Below, one piece after another: positions 1-5,009 of a DNA stretch of 5,645 bases. The notes beneath the pieces are model-generated. The model was not told the origin of the DNA. It was given only the letters and a program-made list of their open reading frames with translations, and did no database searches. The stretch is from Geobacter sp. Its GTDB lineage: Bacteria; Desulfobacterota; Desulfuromonadia; Geobacterales; DSM-12255. Position 1 is the stretch's first letter; the number at the start of each line of letters is the position of its first letter. The stretch is taken from positions 1 through 5,645 of the forward strand of contig VEOV01000378.1 of assembly GCA_012026855.1 (NCBI GenBank), in the 5' to 3' direction. The position numbers were made by a program, and so were the translations under genes.

Positions 1-2
1 CT

Positions 3-512
3 TCCTCCACTGCGACTCTGGCCATGGGTGACGCTCTGGCTGTGGCTCTCCTGGTCGAACGGGGTTTCAAGGCTGAGGATTTTGCCCTGTTCCACCCTGG
101 TGGGGCGCTGGGCAAAAAGCTACTGCTTTCGGTCAGTGACCTGATGCACTCCGATGATGCCCTGCCTATGGTGTCCGCAGATACCCTGATGCGCACGGCA
201 ATCTACGAAATCACCTCGAAAAAACTGGGCTGTACCGGCGTTGCTGCTGCTGACGGCTCTCTTGTCGGGGTAATCACCGATGGCGACCTGCGCCGGGCCC
301 TGGAGAAGGGGGTCGAATTTCTCGATCGTCCGGCAGCGGAACTGATGCACAAAACCCCGAAGCGGATTCTGGCCTCGGACCTGGCAGCCCGGGCGCTGCA
401 ACAGATGGAAACCTATTCAATCACCACGCTGTTTGTCTTCAGTGATGACAGCTCTTCAAAACCGGTGGGCATTGTGCACCTCCATGACCTTCTGAAAGCG
501 GGTATTGCCTGA
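3..512 (+). CDS. kdsD: D-arabinose-5-phosphate isomerase KdsD, C-terminal part (5' end outside window)
   Basis: Isomerises D-ribulose-5-phosphate to D-arabinose-5-phosphate, the first committed step of KDO synthesis, in the cytoplasm. The frame is open from base 3, so the gene enters from the left; the ATG at 24 is an internal methionine in the conserved stretch SSTATLAMGDALAVALL, not the start. The 169 visible residues hold the end of the SIS sugar-isomerase domain, with the family motif HPGGALGK (fragment residues 31-38). Its histidine aligns with the active-site His193 of E. coli KdsD, from memory. Two CBS domains follow (about 45-105 with GVITDGDLRRAL, and 110-169 with VGIVHLHDLLKAG). By comparison with a roughly 328-residue family length, about 160 N-terminal residues are missing. 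The TGA stop overlaps the kdsC start by one base. The paralogues GutQ and KpsF share this architecture, but the kdsC neighbour favours KdsD. Confidence 0.93.
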   Translation, partial: SSTATLAMGDALAVALLVERGFKAEDFALFHPGGALGKKLLLSVSDLMHSDDALPMVSADTLMRTAIYEITSKKLGCTGVAAADGSLVGVITDGDLRRALEKGVEFLDRPAAELMHKTPKRILASDLAARALQQMETYSITTLFVFSDDSSSKPVGIVHLHDLLKAGIA

Positions 513-1030
513 TGGACAAGCAACTGCAAAAGATCAAGCTGCTCATACTGGATGTTGACGGCGTCATGACCGACGGCAGGATCATCTTTGACTCCAACGG
601 CGTGGAAAGCAAATTTTTCAATGTCAAGGACGGCCACGGCATCAAGATGCTGCAAAGAGGTGGCATTGAGGTGGCTATCATCTCCGGCCGTGAGTCCCAG
701 GTGGTCACCAACCGGGCGGCAGAGCTTGCCATAAAGATCGTTTACCAAAAATCGTTAGATAAACTGACGCCGTACTCCAGGATTCTGGCAGAAACCGGCC
801 TGGCCGACGATGAAGTCGCATTTATCGGCGATGACCTCATCGATATCCCGGTACTGAAGAGAGTCGGTTTTGCAGCTGCCCCGTGCGACGCTGTTGCCGA
901 GGTCCTGCCACTGGTCCATTATGTCACTTCAAAAAGCGGCGGCTGGGGCGCAGTACGGGAAGTAAGCGATATGCTGCTGAAAGCTCAGGGGAAGTGGGCC
1001 GAACTGACTGACCGTTACTTTGCCAAATAG
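512..1030 (+). CDS. kdsC: 3-deoxy-D-manno-octulosonate 8-phosphate phosphatase KdsC
   Basis: Removes phosphate from KDO-8-phosphate to give free KDO, which is then activated to CMP-KDO for LPS inner core. The 172-residue protein is the usual size of this cap-less HAD-superfamily (C1-type, tetrameric) phosphatase. HAD motif I is LDVDGVMTDG with nucleophile Asp14 and acid/base Asp16. Motif II is IISGRES with Ser58. A motif III lysine lies in YQKSLDK (about Lys80 or Lys84). Motif IV is FIGDDLIDIPV with Asp107, Asp108 and Asp111. The C-terminal signature GGWGAVREV (143-151) is typical of KdsC. The ATG overlaps the kdsD TGA (TGATG), implying translational coupling; no strong Shine-Dalgarno precedes it. 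It ends with TAG and is followed by the only sizeable gap in the window. Confidence 0.95.
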   Translation: MDKQLQKIKLLILDVDGVMTDGRIIFDSNGVESKFFNVKDGHGIKMLQRGGIEVAIISGRESQVVTNRAAELAIKIVYQKSLDKLTPYSRILAETGLADDEVAFIGDDLIDIPVLKRVGFAAAPCDAVAEVLPLVHYVTSKSGGWGAVREVSDMLLKAQGKWAELTDRYFAK

Positions 1031-1070
1031 TTGTTTTGGCAGAATTGTGCAGATACAATCTTTGTGCCAA
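1021..1070 (+). other. Mutually exclusive hairpins after kdsC
   Basis: A perfect 7-bp inverted repeat, TGCCAAA at 1021-1027 and TTTGGCA at 1035-1041, straddles the kdsC stop codon. The same right arm can instead pair with TGCCAA at 1065-1070 (outer stem TTGGCA 1036-1041), enclosing a second stem ATTGT 1044-1048 with ACAAT 1055-1059. The two folds compete for 1035-1041. Neither is followed by a run of T, so I do not call an intrinsic terminator. It could be a 3'-end stabilising structure, an operator with inverted half-sites upstream of the lptC promoter, or chance. Confidence 0.4.
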
Positions 1071-1096
1071 GTCCCGCAAGACAGCCTATAAAGTGC

Positions 1097-1125
1097 TTTA
1101 CACCCCCCCATGCCGGTGATATAAT
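1097..1125 (+). promoter_or_regulatory. Sigma-70-type extended -10 promoter for lptC
   Basis: A -35 box TTTACA (1097-1102, five of six to consensus) is followed by a 17-base spacer and a perfect -10 box TATAAT (1120-1125). A TG at 1117-1118 adds an extended -10 element. The spacer contains seven consecutive C residues (1103-1109). The expected transcription start, 6-8 bases after the -10 box, is about 1131-1133, leaving only about 5-7 bases before the lptC ATG at 1138. This would be the main promoter for lptC and the genes after it. I inferred it from motif match and spacing only. Confidence 0.75.
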
Positions 1126-1137
1126 CCCGCCTACCTT

Positions 1138-1716
1138 ATGCGCAGTTCTATTCTAGCAAGACGTCTGCTCGGCTTTACCATTGTAGTTGCTATCGCTGCA
1201 CTGACGCTTGTCATTGTGCGCTATTTTATTGCCAGTCAGCTTAAAAGCAGCAGACCTGTAAACAATACTGCAGCTGTTGACGTCGCCTTGAAAAGCATCC
1301 ATTTCACCGAAAGTGATGCCAGCGGTAAAAAGTGGGAACTATTTGCTGCTAACGGAGTTTATGACAAGGCAAAAGACAGATCATCACTTGAAGATATCCG
1401 GTTCATAGTTGAAAAAAAGCTTTCCAGTGGACCGGTAACATTAACTGCGAGGCATGGGGAGTATGCTCATGCCTCAAAAAATGTGCTGCTTAAGGGTGAC
1501 GTTAAAGCAGTGACAACCGATGGCACGTCCTTTACCACTACGGCCATCAACTACGACTCGGCCAAGAGAACCATGAGCACCAATGAACGGGTCAGGCTGT
1601 CGGACGCAGCACTCTCTGTCGAGGGAGAAGGTTTCGCCTTTAACCTTGATACCGGCATTGCTACCATGCAGAGCAGAGTCACTGCAGTTATCACCCCCGG
1701 CAAGAGGAATAAATGA
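1138..1716 (+). CDS. lptC: LPS export system protein LptC
   Basis: Inner-membrane bitopic protein that docks on LptB2FG and passes LPS to periplasmic LptA. The 192-residue length matches E. coli LptC (191). A single membrane segment lies at about residues 11-31 (LLGFTIVVAIAALTLVIVRY), preceded by Arg8 and Arg9, consistent with a cytoplasmic N-terminus. The remainder is a periplasmic beta-jellyroll (LptC/DUF1239 type) with family-like stretches such as GKKWELFAANGVYD and LKGDVKAVTTDGTSFTT. Overall similarity in this family is low, so context supports the name. The ATG at 1138 is the only plausible start: an in-frame TGA sits at 1117-1119 and no other start codon lies between. There is no Shine-Dalgarno, fitting the near-leaderless transcript predicted from the adjacent promoter. 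The stop overlaps lptA as ATGA. Confidence 0.88.
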   Translation: MRSSILARRLLGFTIVVAIAALTLVIVRYFIASQLKSSRPVNNTAAVDVALKSIHFTESDASGKKWELFAANGVYDKAKDRSSLEDIRFIVEKKLSSGPVTLTARHGEYAHASKNVLLKGDVKAVTTDGTSFTTTAINYDSAKRTMSTNERVRLSDAALSVEGEGFAFNLDTGIATMQSRVTAVITPGKRNK

Positions 1717-2222
1717 GCCGTATCATTGCAATACTGATAATCTCTTTTTCACTTGCGACCTCTGCCATTGGCGCTGGCAAGCCATTGCCAGCCAGGAGTG
1801 AAGAGCCGATAAAGATAAAATCCGATTCCCTGTCAGCGGACAACACGAAAAAGACGGCAACTTTTATTGGCAATGTTGCCGCACGCCAGGGAGATCTGAC
1901 AATTTACTCTGACAAGTTGATAGTCACTTATTCCGATGAAAGCGGTGATGTCAGCAGTGCCGAGCTGTTTGGCAATGTCCGGATTATCCAGGGTGAGCGG
2001 CGGGGGGAAGCCGGGCACGCCGTTTATGACGCCAAGCAGGCGACCATACTTCTGGATGGGAATCCGACAGTTTATCAGAACAACGACAAGATCTCCGGCA
2101 AAGTCATCACCTACTATCTTGACCAGGACAGGAGTGAAGTCACCTCCGGTGCGGGCAATAGAGTCGAAGCGGTCATCAATCCTAAAGGAAAAGTGAGTGA
2201 CGGACAGAAGCAGGGGAAATGA
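1713..2222 (+). CDS. lptA: LPS transport periplasmic protein LptA
   Basis: Soluble periplasmic protein that oligomerises head-to-tail to form the bridge carrying LPS from LptC to outer-membrane LptD. The 169-residue precursor begins with a signal peptide: Arg3, a hydrophobic core at about 4-15, and a cleavage site probably after Ala18 or Ala21 (ATSAIGA). The mature part is an OstA/LptA-type beta-jellyroll with the usual entry motif PIKIKSDSLSADNTKKTATF, then GNVAARQGDLTIYSDKLIV, and repeated strand pairs to about residue 150. It ends in a lysine- and glutamine-rich tail. Its ATG lies in the ATGA overlap with lptC; an AGAGGA at 1703-1708 serves as Shine-Dalgarno with short spacing. It overlaps lptB by 26 bases, so lptC, lptA and lptB are very likely translated from one message. 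Confidence 0.92.
   Translation: MSRIIAILIISFSLATSAIGAGKPLPARSEEPIKIKSDSLSADNTKKTATFIGNVAARQGDLTIYSDKLIVTYSDESGDVSSAELFGNVRIIQGERRGEAGHAVYDAKQATILLDGNPTVYQNNDKISGKVITYYLDQDRSEVTSGAGNRVEAVINPKGKVSDGQKQGK
2184..2199 (+). promoter_or_regulatory. Ribosome binding site and GTG start of lptB
   Basis: AAAGGA at 2184-2189 precedes GTG at 2197-2199 by seven bases, inside the 3' end of lptA. This fixes the lptB start at GTG. A nearer GTG at 2193 is in the lptA frame and cannot start lptB. Confidence 0.7.
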
Positions 2223-2940
2223 CGCACTTTCCGCAAGAGGGCTCAGGAAAGCTTTCGGCTCCAGAGAGGTTGTCAAAGGGATAGATCTGGATCTTGCCGC
2301 AGGTGAAGTCGCCGGCCTTCTCGGCCCCAATGGTGCCGGCAAGACCACTACCTTCTACATGGTTGTCGGTTTGTGCAAGCCGGACGGCGGCGAAATCATG
2401 ATGAATGGCGAGCAGATAACCGGGCTACCTGTTTATCTGCGGGCCAGGAAGGGACTAAGCTATCTGCCACAGGAGCCTTCGGTCTTCCGTCAGCTCACCG
2501 TTGAGCAGAATCTGCTGGCAATCCTGGAAACAGTCGAAGCGACAAAAACCGCTCAGAAAGACCGGGCCGAAGAACTCCTCAACGAGTTCAGGATTACGCA
2601 CATCGCCAAAAGCAAGGGTTTTGCCCTCTCCGGCGGCGAACGGCGCAGGGTGGAGATCGCAAGGGCGCTGGCCACAAGACCGAAATTCATTCTGCTTGAT
2701 GAGCCTTTTGCCGGGATAGATCCCATCGCGGTGATCGACATCCAGAATATAATTGCCGAACTAAAATCAAAAAGTATTGGTATACTTATTTCAGACCATA
2801 ATGTCCGCGAAACTCTTGGGGTCTGTGACAAAGCTTACATCGTCAATGCCGGTGAACTACTGGAGTGCGGCACTCCGGAAGAGATAGCAAACAGTAAAAA
2901 AGCCAGAGAGATTTATCTCGGCGACAAATTCAAACTCTAG
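2197..2940 (+). CDS. lptB: LPS export ABC transporter ATP-binding protein LptB
   Basis: Cytoplasmic ATPase that, as a dimer with LptF and LptG, powers LPS extraction from the inner membrane. All ABC motifs are present in 247 residues: Walker A GPNGAGKTT (43-51), Q-loop glutamine in LPQEPSVFR (Gln92), signature LSGGERRR (144-151), Walker B FILLDEP (164-170) with catalytic Glu169, D-loop FAGIDP (171-176) and switch histidine His201 in SDHNVRET. The segments SYLPQEPSVFRQLTVEQN and LSGGERRRVEIARALA are highly characteristic of LptB rather than of other ABC ATPases. The GTG start is supported by the AAAGGA upstream and overlaps lptA by 26 bases. LptF and LptG are not in the window, as in many genomes where they are encoded elsewhere. 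Confidence 0.97.
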   Translation: MTDRSRGNDALSARGLRKAFGSREVVKGIDLDLAAGEVAGLLGPNGAGKTTTFYMVVGLCKPDGGEIMMNGEQITGLPVYLRARKGLSYLPQEPSVFRQLTVEQNLLAILETVEATKTAQKDRAEELLNEFRITHIAKSKGFALSGGERRRVEIARALATRPKFILLDEPFAGIDPIAVIDIQNIIAELKSKSIGILISDHNVRETLGVCDKAYIVNAGELLECGTPEEIANSKKAREIYLGDKFKL

Positions 2941-2948
2941 TTTCCAGC

Positions 2949-2962
2949 AAGGATGATTGATG
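2949..2962 (+). promoter_or_regulatory. Ribosome binding site and ATG start of rpoN
   Basis: AAGGA at 2949-2953 is followed six bases later by ATG at 2960-2962. The preceding in-frame TTG at 2957 could extend the protein by one residue but is less well spaced; ATG at 2960 gives the family-typical MALEMRQQMKLTQQL start. Confidence 0.7.
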
Positions 2963-4042
2963 GCTCTTGAGATGCGCCAGCAAATGAAGCTGACCCAGCA
3001 ACTGGTGATGACTCCCCAGTTGCAGCAGGCTATTAAGCTGCTTCAGCTTTCGCGCATCGAACTTCAGGAACTGGTCAGTCAGGAACTTGAAGAGAATCCG
3101 GTTCTAGAAGAGACCCTGGAAGATGAAGCCTTGAAAGAGGTCGCACTGGTGGAGGTTCAGGAGAATGAACCGCCCCCTCTGGCAGAGAGTGAGCAGTTCA
3201 AGGAGGTTACTGCCGGCAGCGAAACCATTCGCGAAATGGATTGGGACAGTTACCTTGATGGCTATAACTACAGCTCGGGAGAGCAGCAGTATAGCGATGA
3301 CGAAGATCGCCCCTCTTTTGAAAACCTGCTCACCAAGAAGGGCACCCTGGTAGACCACCTCCTCTGGCAGCTGAACCTGTCGAAGTTTGACGAGACAGAG
3401 ACCCGAATCGGTGCAGAAATCATCGGTAATATCGATGATGACGGCTACCTGCGCAGCACAGTAGAGGATATTGGCAGATCCTGCGAATGTGAAGAAGATA
3501 CTGTGGCTGCTGTCCTCTCCAGAATTCAGGATTTTGACCCGCCAGGAGTGGCAGCCCGGGATCTGCGGGAGTGCCTTCTTATTCAGGTACAGCAATTGGG
3601 ACTGCAGGGGAGCGTTGTCGACCTGATTCTCAGAAGCCATCTGAAAGACCTTGAAACAAGACGTTACAAGCAGATTGCCAGAGCTTTGAATGTTTCACTG
3701 CAGGACATCCTGACTGCGGCAAAAGTCATCTCCAGCCTTGACCCCAAGCCTGGCCATATCTTTGCCAGTGAGGACATTCATTACATCTCACCTGATATTT
3801 TTGTCTACAAGGTTGGAGACGACTATGTAGTGGTCCTCAATGATGAAGGACTGCCGTCACTTAAAATCAACCCATTCTACTCGGAAGCAAGAGTCAGGGA
3901 GATGGATTCCGGCGCAGAAGAGTATGTCAGTGACAAGATGCGCTCGGCGATGTGGCTTATCAAGAGCATCCATCAACGGCAACGCACCATCTTGAAAGCC
4001 GCCAAGAGCATCGTGAAATTTCAGCGGGAGTTTTTTGAATAA
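2960..4042 (+). CDS. rpoN: RNA polymerase sigma-54 factor RpoN, truncated by an in-frame TAA
   Basis: Sigma-54 directs RNA polymerase to -24/-12 promoters that open only with an AAA+ enhancer-binding activator. The 360 residues before the TAA are normal. Region I (1-50) is glutamine- and leucine-rich (QQMKLTQQLVMTPQLQQAIK, ending ELEENPVLEE). It is followed by an acidic linker (about 51-120, many Asp and Glu) and the core-binding domain (about 120-310) with LLWQLNL, IGNIDDDGYL, QDFDPPGVAARDLRE and LDPKPG. The protein stops after FQREFFE, just before the DNA-binding domain. The next codons, read in the same frame, continue the family sequence to a natural TAG at 4405, so the intact gene would encode 481 residues (E. 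coli, 477). As written, the product could bind core polymerase and activators but not promoters. A sequencing error, a recent nonsense mutation or recoding are possible; I favour the first two. It lies 19 bases after lptB. Confidence 0.93.
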   Translation: MALEMRQQMKLTQQLVMTPQLQQAIKLLQLSRIELQELVSQELEENPVLEETLEDEALKEVALVEVQENEPPPLAESEQFKEVTAGSETIREMDWDSYLDGYNYSSGEQQYSDDEDRPSFENLLTKKGTLVDHLLWQLNLSKFDETETRIGAEIIGNIDDDGYLRSTVEDIGRSCECEEDTVAAVLSRIQDFDPPGVAARDLRECLLIQVQQLGLQGSVVDLILRSHLKDLETRRYKQIARALNVSLQDILTAAKVISSLDPKPGHIFASEDIHYISPDIFVYKVGDDYVVVLNDEGLPSLKINPFYSEARVREMDSGAEEYVSDKMRSAMWLIKSIHQRQRTILKAAKSIVKFQREFFE

Positions 4043-4405
4043 GGGATCGAGCACCTGCGCCCCCTTGTTCTGCGTGACGTTGCCGAGGACATAGGCATGC
4101 ACGAATCCACCATCAGCAGGGTGACAACCAACAAATATATGCACACGCCCCAAGGGATCTTCGAGATGAAGTACTTTTTCAACAGTGCCATCTCGGTTTC
4201 GGGAGGCGATTTCATCGCCTCTGAAAGCGTCAAGCGGAAGATAAAAGAGCTGATTGAGGCCGAGGATCCCAGAAAACCGCTCAGCGACCAGACACTCGCC
4301 GAGATGCTGGCAACCGGCAATATCAATATTGCCAGGAGAACGGTCACAAAGTACCGTGAAATGCTCAGAATCGGCTCATCGTCAGAAAGAAAGCGTCTAT
4401 TTTAG
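4043..4405 (+). pseudogene. rpoN: rpoN C-terminal DNA-binding part, cut off by the stop at 4040-4042
   Basis: This continues the rpoN frame directly after the TAA and contains no further stop until TAG at 4403-4405. With the stop codon counted as residue 361, it covers residues 362-481. It holds the helix-turn-helix (about 370-390, LRDVAEDIGMHESTISRVT), the conserved NKYMHTPQGIFEMKYFF segment, and the RpoN box ARRTVTKYRE (458-467) that reads the -24 element. Nothing suggests decay: no other stop, no frameshift, family residues kept. If not rejoined by readthrough, or by correction of the base call, it could only be made from an internal start. ATG at 4097 has GAGGA seven bases upstream (4085-4089) and would give a 102-residue fragment starting inside the recognition helix. 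Confidence 0.85.
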
Positions 4406-4419
4406 CGCAACCAACCAAC

Positions 4420-4432
4420 AGGAGGCATTATG
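4420..4432 (+). promoter_or_regulatory. Strong ribosome binding site of hpf
   Basis: A full AGGAGG at 4420-4425 lies four bases before the ATG at 4430. It is the best Shine-Dalgarno in the window, suggesting hpf is translated efficiently and independently of rpoN. Confidence 0.75.
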
Positions 4433-4975
4433 CAGATCACCACAACATTCAGACACCTTGAGCAAAGCGATGCGCTGAAAAGCTATGTTGAAGAGAAACT
4501 TGAGCGGGTCAAGAAATATATTGATGAACCGATTTCTGCCCAGACTTACTTTACAGTTGAAAAGATTCGTCATATCGTCGAAATTACGCTCACCGCCAAA
4601 GGTGTTACCATCAAGGCATCCGAAGCAACCAACGACATGTATGCATCCATAGATGCTGTTGTGGACAAGATTGAGCGTCAGCTTCGCCGCTACAAAGAGC
4701 GCCTCAAAGGGCACAAACCGGCCAGCGAGGCCAAACCACGTGAAGGCAAAAAAACCATTGTACAGGCCGAGAGCCTTGAGCAGCAGCAGTCTCCGGTAGT
4801 CATCCGCTCTGAACCGATCTCCATCAAGCCGATGTCGGTTGATGAGGCAGTAATGCAGATGGATCTGATGCACAAGGAGTTCCTTGTATTCACCGATGCA
4901 GCATCAGAAAACATCAATGTCATCTATCGCCGTAAGGATGGCAACTACGGTCTCATAGAGCCTGCTAAAGGCTGA
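4430..4975 (+). CDS. hpf: Ribosome hibernation promoting factor, long form
   Basis: Binds the 30S decoding region in slow-growing cells and, in the long form, pairs ribosomes into inactive 100S dimers. The 181 residues show two parts. The N-terminal ribosome-binding domain (about 1-95, S30AE/YfiA family) begins MQITTTFRHLEQSDALKSYV and has the basic helix DKIERQLRRYKERLKGHK. A variable, charged and glutamine-rich linker (about 96-122) follows. The C-terminal dimerisation domain (about 123-178) includes VIRSEPISIKPMSVDEAVMQM, FLVFTDAASENINVIYRRKDG and YGLIEP. The C-terminal domain distinguishes it from the roughly 95-residue short HPF found after rpoN in enterobacteria. It starts 24 bases after the rpoN TAG with a strong Shine-Dalgarno, probably in the same transcription unit, and ends with TGA 31 bases before hprK. 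Confidence 0.95.
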   Translation: MQITTTFRHLEQSDALKSYVEEKLERVKKYIDEPISAQTYFTVEKIRHIVEITLTAKGVTIKASEATNDMYASIDAVVDKIERQLRRYKERLKGHKPASEAKPREGKKTIVQAESLEQQQSPVVIRSEPISIKPMSVDEAVMQMDLMHKEFLVFTDAASENINVIYRRKDGNYGLIEPAKG

Positions 4976-4994
4976 GCCGTTTATTACAAGGCAT

Positions 4995-5009
4995 GGAGAG
5001 GCTGATTTG
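4995..5009 (+). promoter_or_regulatory. Ribosome binding site and TTG start of hprK
   Basis: GGAG at 4995-4998 (within GGAGAGG) precedes TTG at 5007-5009 by eight bases. In this frame, no ATG, GTG or other TTG occurs between the hpf stop and 5007, so TTG is the best start. The ATG at 4993 is out of frame. Confidence 0.7.

Noticed and set aside
1036..1051. Sigma-54-like -24/-12 element (TTGGCA then TGCA) after kdsC, tempting next to rpoN.
   Set aside because: The GG and GC dinucleotides are one base too close, the -24 part lacks the following C-G, and the -12 part lacks the double T. Sigma-54 tolerates spacing changes poorly.
1833..2348. 171-codon open frame on the minus strand opposite lptA and lptB.
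   Set aside because: It covers two confidently identified genes and shows no family features; a frame shadow.
2778..2787. Extended -10-like TGGTATACT late in lptB that could serve as an internal rpoN promoter; the same bases form a small inverted repeat AAGTAT/ATACTT (2772-2787).
   Set aside because: No acceptable -35 box at 16-18 bases; the nearest TTGCCG is 22 bases away. AT-rich codons alone explain it.
2957..2959. TTG as the rpoN start.
   Set aside because: The adjacent ATG at 2960 has better spacing from AAGGA and gives the usual N-terminus.
3104..3640. 178-codon open frame on the minus strand opposite rpoN.
   Set aside because: It lies wholly opposite well-conserved rpoN sequence, has no recognisable domain, and is a frame shadow.
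4031..4042. T6 run just before the rpoN stop as a slippery site that might bypass it.
   Set aside because: Loss of one T leads to a TAG about 20 codons on, and gain of one T gives an immediate TGA. Neither shift restores the downstream frame. The frame is already correct on both sides, so an indel error is not the cause either.
4959..4973. Five-bp stem AGCCT/AGGCT at the end of hpf as a terminator.
   Set aside because: The stem is short, lies within coding sequence and lacks a following T-run; hprK starts close behind.
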